Assembly: GCF_033568475.1 (NCBI RefSeq)
Contig: NW_027331831.1
Coordinates: 11,904,001-11,968,000, forward strand
Direction of reading: 5' to 3'
Source of the DNA: Henckelia pumila
Taxonomy: Eukaryota > Streptophyta > Magnoliopsida > Lamiales > Gesneriaceae
DNA: 64,000 nucleotides
Made by a program: the position numbers and the translations under genes. The notes below the pieces were generated by a model that was not told the origin of the DNA, did not search any database, and saw only the letters and a list, made by a program, of their open reading frames with translations. Shown here piece after piece: positions 10,172-21,339 of this stretch. Position 1 is the first letter of the stretch. Every line of letters starts with the position of its first letter.

Positions 10172-11833
10172 TTCTGGTTTTGGTCCATTAACTTTTTCAA
10201 TGTGGGTTTTGGTACACTAACTTTGCATTTTCAGCTTTTTTTGGTCCAACTGCATACGTGTCAACTTCTGATTGGTCCAAAATGATGACGTGTGATAGGT
10301 TCATAATATTTATATTTTTAGTGTCATATTTCTCGGGTTTTTATCTTTTGCATATGTTAATTGGTGCATTTTTGTTGTGTTTTGTAGTTGGAGGAATTTT
10401 GATGATCTTAGACAAAATTTGGGCTAAAAGAGTTGAATTCTATCACATTTGGAGTTTCCAAGAGAAATTTTGAGGAATTGAGCAAACTAGAAGAGGATCT
10501 GGAGCAAGGCGTGGGCGCGCTGTGTTACTACGCTTTTACTGTCTGGTGGGAATTGAAGATTTCAGAATTTGAGAAGAAAATACCATATTTTAGGAATTCT
10601 AAATATGGTATTTAATTTATGGAAGATTTTTGAAAGAAAAGATTTTATTTTGGATAAATATTGTTGGAGATTTATTTTTTTTATTTAAACAATTATCAAG
10701 ATTATCTTGTAGATAATCTTATCTTTTTCCTAGATTTTATTTTTATTTTTTCTTTTTTTCTTAGTTTTACACGTTAGTTTATGGATTTCTAGAGATTTCT
10801 GCCTCCTTCTGCACGCTCTGCACGGCCAGAGTTCTTCTCTTTTCCTCTTCATAATTTTTAGGTTTGATCGTTTACAGTTCTAGAGAATTATGAAGCCAAC
10901 TATGTTTGGCTAAGTTTTTAGTTCTGATTCAAGGAATATTTCTTGTATTTCGATTCATCACTGTGAGGTTTTGAGTTTGAATTGATATTCTTGTTTGTTT
11001 CTAGTATTGGTTAATTTATGATTTATTTCATGAAAGTTGTGAGTCGATTAATCTGACAAATTAATTGATTTTACGTCTTTTGAATGCTATCCATGAATTC
11101 AGTGATCCATAATTGTCATGAATGATTGGTACTTGAGTAGAGATAGATTAGATGTGTTGTGCTATCATAACATGTTTGATCTAAATAAATCAACGAAACT
11201 AAATTTAACAATTGCAGTTATCTCGATTGTTAGATTTTAGGATTAACTGTTTTCACAAATCGAAAAGCTATTTTTAATCAATATGGAACGCTATCGTGCC
11301 CAGTTGTTTATTGATAAGTTTTGACTAAATGCTGGGTTTGGTCAATTAAAATAGGAGAACACAAAAATCTTAGTGGCTATCCCTTTGATTTTAAGGTTAA
11401 TTGCTAGAAACTGCATGAATAAATTATTTGTTAGCCGATGACCAGTGATATAATTGAAATACGAAAATTCCTTGAATCAGAGTTTGGTAAAATATTGAAT
11501 TTCTTATTTAATTATTTTTTCATCCCATTTATTATTTAATTTTCGTAATAGTCTTAATTTTTTATTTTATTACTGAATACCAAAAACCCCTCTTTTAACT
11601 GTTTTCACTTGAAAGAGATAAATTTTCGTTCCCTGTGGATTCGACCCTGCTCGCCATTACACTCATTTTATTCGGGAGTAAGAATTTAAGTTTGGTGGCT
11701 TGACGACAGGCCCATCAACGTGGACCAATCAGAAGCTGACATGTATGCAGTTGGACCAAAAAATACTAAACATTCAAAGTTAGTGTACCAAAATCCACAT
11801 TAGAAAAGTTAATAGACCAAAACTCAAAGGAGG
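10172..11833. mobile_element. Foldback element with ~110-bp inverted arms and LTR-like interior
   Basis: The arm at 10172-10283 (GGTTTTGGTCCATTAACTTT ... TGATTGGTCC) is repeated inverted at 11720-11833 (GGACCAATCAGAAGCTGACA ... GACCAAAAC). The interior includes GTTCCCTGTGGATTCGACCC near 11629, a phrase typical of plant LTR-element termini, so the inside may be an unrelated retroelement remnant. No protein was recognised. Confidence 0.6.
10579..10612. repeat. Short palindrome
   Basis: AATACCATATTTTAGGAATT is followed by CTAAATATGGTATT, a near-perfect hairpin of about 16 bp per arm with one offset base. No role can be assigned. Confidence 0.6.
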
Positions 11834-11910
11834 TACAGTTACTGGACCAAAAAACTTATTTTCCTACTCGAAAAGCCACCGTACTATGTTTCCAACAAAG
11901 TACCATAGTT

Positions 11911-12715
11911 GAGGGTATTCACGGTTCGGATAACCTCCCGATCCGAACCGGAACCGAAAATTCGGTTTGAACCGAAAACCGAACCGAAAATTCGATTCGG
12001 TTTTTGGATTTCTGGATTTTCGATTTTCTGTTCGGTTTTTTTCGAACGGTTAACTGAACCGAACCGAAAAACCGTTTGTTTTTTTTTTTTTTTGCTTTTT
12101 TTGGTATTTGAATTTCTTTACTAATCAATTTATATATGTACATCAATGTGAGCTCAGAAAATTAATTTTGTGAAAAAACTGAAAAAACAAAAGTCATAAT
12201 TGATAATTCGTTCTTTTTAAAAAAAAGTAATTGATTTAATTATTTATCTAATTATTCAAATATACATTACCACAATTCAAGTCATGTATGTTTGTGGATT
12301 CAACTTGGAAAATGTATTGATTTAGTCATTTATTGATTTTAAATAATATTATTTTTTTCTTAAAAAAAATATAGTTTTTTTCAAATAGAAATAATTAAAA
12401 ATTAATGAAGTTATTTTATTATATTATATATACACGTATTTGCATTATATATTACATTATTTTTATAAATTAATTTAAATTTTAATCACATATATGTACG
12501 TGACTCAAATTATAATCAGTTGTTCACTTTTCGAGAAAGTTCATCAAGTAATCAACAGAATTTAAAAAAAAAAAATCCGGTTAACCGAAAAATCAAAATT
12601 ATTTTTGTTAAAAACAAAACCGAACATTCCATTCGGTTCGGTTTTCGGTTTGGGATTTCGGAAAACCAAAAAACCGGTTTGGTTTGGGCGATTTTAACCG
12701 AATGGACACCCCTAA
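11911..12715. mobile_element. hAT-like MITE rich in ACCGAA motifs
   Basis: The 5' end GAGGGTATTCACGGTTCGG and 3' end AACCGAATGGACACCCCTAA are imperfect inverted repeats of the TAGGGGTGTTCA type. The flanks CCATAGTT (11903-11910) and CCCTAGTT (12716-12723) differ at one base and fit an 8-bp target duplication. Subterminal CCGAACCGAAAA and GGTTTTCGGTT motifs are dense at both ends; the centre is AT-rich. Confidence 0.72.
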
Positions 12716-12854
12716 CCCTAGTTATCATTTCGAAAATTCAAAATCAATGCAAGAAGAATCCATTGTAAAATTTCAGGTTGTGCATGGTGGATGGGAACAT
12801 CGGAGCGTGAATGACACAGGCTTCTCCAATTGCCTAACTTTCCTACATTTCGAT

Positions 12855-12943
12855 AGTGTTTGGAGAGTTTTTAGGAAATAATTTTCAAAATTTTGTTAAT
12901 GAAAAACCAATAAGTTCTTCTTAGAAGCTCTCCCAAATACTAC
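12855..12943. mobile_element. Very short MITE (~90 bp)
   Basis: The TAGTGTTTGGAGAGTTTTTA end is mirrored by AGAAGCTCTCCCAAATACTA. A longer relative lies at 35486-35611 in a glucosidase intron. Confidence 0.6.
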
Positions 12944-13013
12944 CTTAATGATAAGAAATACATCTTAATTTCGGTTATGATAGCAGATAAGTTGAACAAT
13001 TTAAAACAAAACC

Positions 13014-13174
13014 AAGAATTGAGTACATAAGATCAAAATTGGTCGATATGATCTTTTGATCTGGATATGTGTAGATAAGTCGATGCAATTCGAAGATGAT
13101 CAGGCCAAATAAGATGGGTTCACATCAGATCAAAAGATCATATCGATTAATTTTGATCTTATGTACTCAATTCT
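13014..13174. repeat. Hairpin with 50-bp arms, two mismatches
   Basis: 13014-13063 (AAGAATTGAGTACATAAGAT ...) is inverted at 13125-13174 with only two adjacent mismatches (GG versus AA). The loop is 61 nt. Next to it is a direct repeat around GATGCAATTCGAAGATGATC (13083 and 13228). It may be a MITE or a young inverted duplication; transcription could give small-RNA precursors. Confidence 0.8.
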
Positions 13175-13299
13175 TGTTTTTTTAAAATTTTTGGGTTCAT
13201 ATCAGATCAATTGAGAGCAGATAAGTCGATGCAATTCGAAGATGATCAGATCAAATAAGTTCGACGATGATCAGATCAAAATAAGCTCGAAGATGATGA

Positions 13300-14260
13300 G
13301 ATCAAAATTGAAGTCTATCTGAGTTGTTGGAATATAAAATTAAATATATTATTCCTTCCGTACCAGACAACATTAAAAGTGCTCCACTATACTTGGAATG
13401 GATACGAGAAAACATAGCAAGCACTACTTCTATGTCGGGACTTCCACCGGCTATATTTTTTAACGTTGAAGAATATGATCTATAAATACTCGATGACATT
13501 ATACTATTAAAAAAAAGAAGAAGTGTGCTTGCTCATGCGATTAAGAATCTTAGATAATCAAGATCTTAAAGAAGAAAACTTCGAGCTCATAAAGACAAAA
13601 GCAGATCAAAGAAAAAGTTTTTATTAAAATCATATTGTTTTGTCAGATCAATCTACCGAATAGTGTACTGATTACAACATATCAGAGCCTCTTCAACCCA
13701 ACAGATCAGAGCTACTGAATTGGTGTTGGGTTCATTACTCCAACCCAGTGATATATTTAGTGCTATGTTGGAGGAATGCAACACTGTAGCAATAGCGTAT
13801 AATTGTTTTTAAATTTTTTTCTTTTCTTTTGTAATAGATTGTACATGTTGTTTTCTTATTTTTTAAAATTAATTTTTATATCTTTAAATTATAATATATT
13901 TTTTGTTATTGTTAATTTTAGAATATTTTTGATTTAAAATTCCAATAATCAGATTATATTTCCAATAAATGTATAATTTTTTTTAAAAAAATGTTTATAT
14001 TATTTTCGAATACCAAACACCATGCTCGAACGAATTTTCAAAAACCAAACACCATGACTCATACAATGAATATTTTTAAAGCCATGACAAGAAATATACA
14101 TACAAAAGCCCACTTATAGAAAATCCAGTCAATTTGCAAAAAGATCAGAGACATATCGCATTGTCAGATCGATATGGAATTTAGTCTAGATATTTCTAAG
14201 GACGTTATCTAAATTGTGAACAGTGAAAATCTGGTTTGAAGGTCGTTTGGATTAGTTTCT
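13300..14260. other. Intergenic sequence, no gene recognised
   Basis: A minus-strand ORF of 65 codons (13499-13302) resembles nothing known to me. The rest is AT-rich. Confidence 0.4.
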
Positions 14261-14264
14261 GGTC

Positions 14265-14975
14265 CACGAACGGAAGCTTATTCATTCTCGAGTAGAATCT
14301 ATGAAGATTTCTTGCAAAAATCGTATAAAACGTTATAGCCGTTGGATCGGGCGGAAATATGAACCGCATATTGATAACATATTATGCTACAATCTGAACG
14401 GTGGAGATCAAAATATGATTTAATTTGCATCACCGAATAATTCTGGACTTATTGCTGCGTTTCGAACTTCTGAAAATATCTACAACGTTTCGCCTCTCTC
14501 CCCTCTTGTGTCACACGAAATTTGAGAGAAAATGTGGTGTAGTTTTTCAGAAGGTTTGAGAGTATATTTATAGGCACCAATAGTAGTCAAGATCAACTAG
14601 GATAGGGTTTCAAAATTTGAATAGAATTTTATCTCCAAAATTTGATTCTTTCTAGATCGCAAATAACTTGATATGTTCAATCTTCTTATCTTACATATAT
14701 TTTATCTTGATATGCAAACTTCAAAATCCAATATGCTTGATATTAATTTATCTTGGTAAAATCATCTTTAAGATAATCAAGAAAAATCAAAATTTTAATA
14801 TCTTGTAGTCCTTCGAAAATTCAGGGTTTCAAAGAAACTCTCCAAAGCCTTGTTTGCTTGGTTTGTGAATTGGATCCTCTCATCTTGTCCGTTCCTCCAG
14901 TAATTTTGTCTTACAAGGATATGGGGTTTTTGGCTTATCAAATGTGTCCTTCCATTTTGACCAACTTTCTGGGTG
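14265..14975 (-). mobile_element. Degenerate LTR-retroelement remnant
   Basis: 14310-14410 (CCGTTGGATCGGGCGG ... ATCTGAACGGTGGAGATC) is related to the 197-bp leader repeats at 7.2-8.0 kb in inverse sense. A minus-strand CTATAAATATACTC near 14561-14575 looks like an LTR promoter. No paired LTR or target duplication was found. Confidence 0.4.
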
Positions 14976-15244
14976 CACTACTAGAAAAAATCCTTTTGTT
15001 GACATTTTAAAATGTCCTTACATATTACATATAGTGACATTTTAGTTATAGTGACATTTCGTAAAAATGTCCTCTATAGTGATGTCGTTAAAAGTAGGAT
15101 GACACTTTTTAGTGTCATTATAGCATGGTTATACCAACGCTATTAGTGTCACATAATATCATTGTAAAGACACAGAAAAATGTCAAGAAAAATTAAGATG
15201 ACATTTTTTAATGTCACGATAACATAGAATATTAACACTATTAA

Positions 15245-15290
<46 letters not shown>

Positions 15291-18200
15291 TAAAGGACAA
15301 ACAAATATGTCATAATAAATTTTATAATGACATTTGTAAGTGTCTTCTAAACTTTTAACCATTTAAATATTATTCCTATATTTTCATGTTGCCAATTCAT
15401 AAAATATTATGAATTTAAAACTTAAAAAATTATGAAAAACAATAACCTCTAACATTTAACAAAAGTAATAAAACAATTATTAATCATTAACAACCAATAT
15501 TTTCATAAATAAGATTGCAAAAAAACTTCTACAAAAATGTTGGTACACAATATAACTTTTGCATAAATGTTGGTATACTAGAATGAATGAAAGACAAAAA
15601 CTGCCTATAAATTATATTTGATCTAATATGAAACCATCGTCCTTCATCATTCGGATCCATGTCATATGAAGAAATAGTTTGGCCACACGTTTGATTGAAT
15701 CTTTTGATCAAACCCGAGCTTCCAACCTATAATGAAAAAAATGATAATAGAAATTGAGTTCAAGAAATAAGGATGTTATAACCTTAAACAAATTATTCCA
15801 TTATTGTAATATTAATTAAAATCTTCCTAATCTAAGGAGCTAAAAAAACGTAACTTTACAAATCTGTGTAACTTGTCAAAACTACGTACAAGATTAGAAC
15901 CCAACAAAAACCAATAAAGTTTGATTATATGAATAACTATGATTCATGATGATAAAATACAAATAGTACATCAGAAAAGAACTTACATCAAATATGTATT
16001 TGTAGCTAAGCAGTCAAGTAGCCAAAACTATGGGTAATAATCAAACCAAATAATGTTAAAAGCCAAATATAAAAATTAACTACAAAACACAATCAATATA
16101 CATAGCCTCTGATGCAAGAACCACAAATAAGACCCAAAATATATCTCCACTTGATATATAAACATAGAAAATCATGTAAAAAAAATGCTAAGCATGTTAG
16201 ATCACATACTACTATGTTTTTTTTTTCCATAACTGATTGACGTTCCTCAAGAAGTCATGGTATGAAGAAAACTCTTGTAATCCCTTGTAATCCAATACAG
16301 CTCAGTCAATATTGGCATAAGATAAGAAAATATTAGGACCGCATTTACACTCAGAGACTATATACTTACAAGGTGGTCAGAGATGACAAATTCCCCATCG
16401 AATAGGTCAGCTGGCCAAATAAACTATTCCCTGGCTAATCCCTGCATTATCAACACATGATGTAAATCATACGAAAATGGTCCAAGTATATCTAAATATT
16501 ATATTATGTTCCAATTACAAAACCTCTTACATTTTAACCAATTCCTTGAGCTGTTAAAAGACACCATGAATCGATCCAGTAAATTGATTATTATTCAGAG
16601 ACCCAGAAAGTGTGGGGATTTTAAGTTAACTAGAAATTGATACAGAACCAATGAAAAGAGAAGACAAGAAAAAGTAGGACTAGAGAGAGAATAAAACTTA
16701 CAAATCTGTCAACTACCCCAACATTGATAAAGTATTTGGAACATTTCTTGTAATCTGATTATCTGAAAGAAACCTAGAGTTCATGGCGTTTTATTGGGGG
16801 AATAAGGGTATTATCAACCATTATTTACAGAAAGAGTTGCGACATAATGTAATAAGTAGTTTGAGAACAGAAACACACCAACTTTTAAAAGCGATCGACA
16901 AGTTCGATGGTATATTTCCTCTAATATGATTATTGCTTAAATCCCTACTTTATAGGAAAATCAATATCTTTAATCTCCATACTAATTGATTTAATGATGT
17001 AAAAATACTATAAATCAATCAAGAAAACAATGTGCAATTGAAGACTCATCTGTACAGTAACTCCATGAAAATAGCATGATCAAAGAATAAGACAAGAAAC
17101 AGATGAAGCCAATATAAATTAACTCACATCACGATAATTGAGGCAAATGATCCCAAATCATTGCACAATCCTCTGCCTACAATTGCATCAGATAATTAAT
17201 TGGGTATTTAACTTGAACATTTGCCAGAAAGTTTCACTAGTTATCACGCAACTAAAATCATCTCAAAACATCGCACAAAGTAATTTGACAAAAATCATTC
17301 ATCGTCGAAAATATACCTCAAACTCCTTGAAACCCAACAAATCATTTATAGTCTCAAAAGGAGTCAACTTATCACCTCCTTGTCGCAATATTTGATCGAT
17401 TATATCATAAAAAATTGCCAACAATTTCCCAGCATAAGCCTTGATTTTGCGCTTAATCCCCTGTGGATCGAAAGGCTTCAGATCTGGAAAGTAATTTGCA
17501 AGGTTTGGCGTCCCATTAAGCTCCATCATACCATGTATGAGCTCTTTAAGTTTCTGCGACAAATCCGTATTAAATCGAGCAAAATCAATTGAGAACAAAC
17601 TAGCTGAAATAAGATTAAGCGATTTTGTAAAGGCTGCATCATAAGTATCCACGACTACATATTTACACAATTAACAATCAATATTAATGTGATATAAACG
17701 ACAAAACAAATTTAAATCTAAGGGATTGAACTTTCACCCTTGGCCAGCCTATGAATGGCCATAAAATGGGCTGAAAACTGAGCTGGAACAGATTTAAAAC
17801 TTCAAGAAGGAAGCATGACCGAGCAGAGAATAAAACAAGGTGGTCGCGTGGCCAAACTTGTCGATGGAACTCGAAAACTGCCGAGAAGTGGTCGGCTAAG
17901 CCCTGAAGGAACTTGAATCCACCTACTTTACATTGAATCAAACATGAGGTTTAAATTCTCTAAAAATTACAGTGTAAGAATACATTTTCTTACCCCTACG
18001 ACTCCATTCACATCACCTACAGTCCACAGAATAGAACGAGCCCGCAAATCCAGCTGGTTTCGATGGAATACTCAACTAAGTCTGACTGCTGTAAAACAAG
18101 TAGTATAGGGTTCAAAGACATCGTTAGTCAATCGATCAAAAACAGCTAAAAAGTAGAAAAAATCGCGTGGAAGAAGATCTGTAGATTCATTCGTGAAACA

Positions 18201-18688
18201 GAGTCTAACTTCGAGCGTCATTATTGTGATTTTGGACACAATTGAAAGCTTTAAGGCTCGGATTGCTTGAACATAAGTTGTTGGACCCTCTTCGGCAGCG
18301 TATGGGCGGCTGTGGCAAAAACAAAAGGTAGAAGATGGCTAGAATTGAGAGGCGACGCCGCGACGGGAATGGGGCTTAGGGTTGGGTTTCTTTTCTTTAC
18401 TCTTTTAAGTTTTAATTAAAATGTGTGTGTGTGTGTGTGGAAGTGATGTATTCAAGTTTGAGTGGGGAAAAATGGAGGGAATCGTGAAAACAAATGGAGG
18501 GATTGAGATAATAAAAAGTTAAATATTTAATGACATTATGGTGAAAATGTCACTGTAGCTAGGTTTTTAAGATTTATATTTTATCAAATTAAGTTATTTT
18601 TCCAAGTGTCATTAAAAAGTTGTTTTGACAACATTACATAAAAAATGTCATCCCACAAATGTCACTATATCTATTTTTTCTTGTAGTG
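14976..18688. mobile_element. CACTA (En/Spm) transposon, 3713 bp
   Basis: The left end is CACTACTAGAAAAAA and the right end TTTTTTCTTGTAGTG. The flanks are an identical 3-bp target duplication, GTG at 14973-14975 and at 18689-18691. Both subterminal regions hold many TGACATTTT/AAAATGTCA motifs in both directions, as expected for CACTA transposase binding. No transposase frame (TNPA/TNPD) was recognised. The interior instead carries a P450 fragment and GC-richer sequence near 18280-18390 that looks like gene-derived leader. An (AT)n run lies at 15248-15286 and (GT)n at 18421-18439. Confidence 0.9.
17299..17670 (-). pseudogene. Captured cytochrome P450 (CYP76-like) fragment
   Basis: A 123-codon frame with the CYP76 pattern: AAFTKSLNLISASLFSIDFA, then the diagnostic NLANYFPDLKPFDPQGIKRK and a following helix (GKLLAIFYDIIDQ). 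In whole CYP76 enzymes (about 500 residues, ER-bound monooxygenases of terpenoid and related metabolism) this segment lies roughly at residues 150-270, before the I-helix. Haem-binding Cys, K-helix ExxR and membrane anchor are all absent, so it cannot be an enzyme. It sits inside the CACTA element and is best read as transduplicated host sequence. The exact exon limits are not clear. Confidence 0.75.
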
Positions 18689-18701
18689 GTGGTGGTTTAC
18701 T

Positions 18702-21062
18702 CAAGGAAATACACGTGTTTAGTTCTTATGGAATTCAAATATTTTAGTTTTTTTTATCATATAACAAGCCTTTTTACATAAAGTTGGTTGTTTAGTACTT
18801 GAGGAAATGTACGTGTTCAGTTCTTAATTTCTTATGGAATTCAAATATTTTAGTTTATGTTATCATATAACAAGCCGTTTGATAGGATCGAACACGGTGT
18901 GTAGAGGGGGGGTGAATACACACTTTAAAATATTTTTTGAGCTACAATAGCTCGGTTCTTGAAATATTGAGCACCGATGAATTAAATCGAGTCTGGTTTT
19001 CAAATCAAGCGAAAGACACTTGAAATAATCATTCGTAGAAACTAATTTAACATTTTGTAAATCAATTTAAAAGGATGCAAGTTGAAGTAATGAAAACGGT
19101 TTAGTTGAAGCATTTTATCAAACACTTTGAATGCAACATTTGGGTATTTTATCAAACACGGAAAATGCTTCAACAATGTAATCCAAACAGTAGCAATGAA
19201 TAAATGCAAGAAATAAAGAGACAATGATTTGTTTATGGATTTTTGGAGATTTCAACAACTCCTACGTCACCCCTTCTTCCTCCTCGGAAGGATCCACTAG
19301 AAGACTTTGATTTATACAAGACATTTGTACAAACCCAATCCGGTTTAGGATTTACCCACTGCCTAAACAAAAACTCCTAGCCACCACTCAATTGTAGGCC
19401 GCAACCTCACAATCCGCATAATGTTTTACGTCTTTATGCCAAGACTACAAACACAATCTTTAACGTCTTTGTGTAAAGACTTTCACTCAACTAATCTATG
19501 AATGCATCTCTCTTTTATATGTGAGTGAGTTGGGTGTGAAGAACTTGACTTTTCATGCTCAAGAATTTTGATGTGTTCTTCACACTTTGGGCTTTGCTCT
19601 CAACTAGCTGATTTCTTCAAGTAGGCTACCCATACTTTTAATCTCCTTCAAAAGCTTGTGTTTGAACTCTAAGATATTGTATTTATAGGCTCCAAGAGTG
19701 ATATAGCCGTTAGACACAGAAATAGAGCCGTTAAAATACTTTTGTACTGTTTCTGTACCTTTTCTGGAGCTAAACTGAATTTCACTAAATTGGCCTTAAG
19801 CGAAACTGATCTTGCTAAACTGAACTTTGGTGCGAAACTGGACTTGGAGTAGTTTGGGTGTTGTAGCAGTTGAGCGATCTTCAGTTTGGGTGGGTAAACT
19901 ACTCTTTGTCAACTTCAGTTTAGGTAGTAGTTTAGCAACTTCCGAGACATGTGATCAGTCTAACTCTGTATCTCTTGATTCGTTGATTGTTGGGAAAAGT
20001 GATGAATACAAAAGTTGTAGCTCTTGATCTTAGCTTTCCAACTCCACCAGAATCAATAAATTTGGAGTTCATATGCAAAAGTTATGCTCGAAATACCAGA
20101 GCTGCACAAAATTTCGGTTGAGCACAAAATCAGTTTAGGAGCTTAACTGATTTTGGAGCAGTTTAGTAATCATACGATCAGTTTAGTATCATCTCTCTTG
20201 ATTCGTTGATTTTTGGGCAAAGTGATAAACATGAAAGTTGTATCCCTTTCTCTTAGATTTCCACGGAATCAAGAATCACTCAATTCGGAGTTCAAATGCG
20301 AAAGTTATGCTTAATACACCAGACTGTTCTAGAAATTCTGCTCTGCAGAATTTCACTTCCAAACTAGTAACTTCAACGCAGTTTATCATCTCCTTAGAAT
20401 TTGATTTAGTCTTCAACTTGTGAATATGATTTGTAGATCATTCTCTTTTCTTTCCAACGCATGGTTAATCGTTCCATTCGGATAATCAAGCTGCAAGATA
20501 TGGCCAATATACCAGAACTGCTCGAGGTAAACTGCTTCTGTATTTCTGCTAAACTGATCCGATTCAGTTTGGTATTGCGACGTCAGTTTGATCTAGATAA
20601 CATCCGTTTTGGCTCAACTAATGTGAAATAAGATATGTTTCAAATTAAGTTTTATTTGCATTTTCTTTGGCGGCTAATCATTTGGATCACTGAGATGTAA
20701 GATATCATTGAAACACTGAAGCTCGCAAGAAATTCAGTTTAGCTAATTTCGAGTTTTGGCTTCCATCTTGAGTTGACAACTTCACACTAGAGTAAATATG
20801 TTAGAAACAAAATAACAAGTTTTGTTATCATCAAAATCAAAATTGCCTGTATTCCAAAAATCCAACACCGTTTTACAGAAAGTTGGTTGTTTACTTGAGG
20901 AAATGTACGTGTTTAGTTCATAGAGAATTCAAATATTTTAGTTTATGTTATCATATAACAAGCCATTTTACAAAAAGTTGATTGTTTATTTGAGAAAATG
21001 TACGTGTTCAGTTCTTATGGAATTCAAATATTTTAGTTTATGTTATCATATAACAAGCCGTT
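18702..21062. repeat. ~93-bp direct repeats, 4 copies, split by a solo LTR
   Basis: The unit runs from GAGGAAATGTACGTGTTCAG through GAATTCAAATATTTTAG and TATCATATAACAAGCCG to a TTTACAAAAAGTTGGTTG spacer. Copies begin near 18710, 18800, 20895 and 20988. The middle is interrupted by the LTR at 18880-20867. Confidence 0.8.
18880..20867 (-). mobile_element. Solo LTR of a SIRE-like Copia element, minus orientation
   Basis: Flanked by the 5-bp duplication CCGTT at 18875-18879 and 20868-20872. Read on the minus strand it starts TGTTGGATTTTTGG and ends CCCCCCCTCTACACACCG...GATCCTATCA. That matches the style of the intact Copia LTR at 61527-62841, which starts TGTTGAATCCGATATTTTGG and ends CCCCCCCTCTACCCTCTGAA...CCCAACA. 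A minus-strand TATA motif (CCTATAAATAC) lies near 19680-19690. At 1988 bp it is long, as in the SIRE/Maximus lineage. No internal region adjoins it, so it probably arose by recombination between two LTRs. Confidence 0.85.
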
Positions 21063-21105
21063 TTACACTGTATGGAAAAGATTCACATGAATCATGATAC
21101 ATGGG

Positions 21106-21297
21106 TTGGCTGCTCGATTGGAGCTGTTTGAAGAAATGGCCAAGGGTTCCTCAATTCAGGACCTTCGAACAAAGCTAACAAGAAAATATGATATAAGAGA
21201 GAGCAGGGAGAAACTTGTTTCCAAATTAAATAGCAATATTCCGGATGATCTTGTTCAAATACAAGCGTATGTGAGATGGGAGAAGGCAGGTAAACCA
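21106..21297 (+). pseudogene. Glucan water dikinase (GWD/R1) exon fragment
   Basis: About 63 codons read LELFEEMAKGSSIQDLRTKL ... IPDDLVQIQAYVRWEKAGKP, a segment typical of the N-terminal half of plastid alpha-glucan water dikinase, the enzyme that phosphorylates starch for breakdown. The frame ends at a possible donor (GGCAG/GTAAAC). GWD is about 1,400 residues in over 30 exons. No carbohydrate-binding module, catalytic His or ATP-binding domain is near, so this is an isolated displaced exon, not a working gene. Confidence 0.75.
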
Positions 21298-21339
21298 AAC
21301 TAAACACACAAATTAATTTCTTACAAGCATTCAGTGTTA

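Noticed and set aside
17684-17941. Minus-strand 85-codon frame inside the CACTA element
   Set aside because: It adjoins the P450 fragment but no P450 motif or other family could be seen, so it is not called as a gene.
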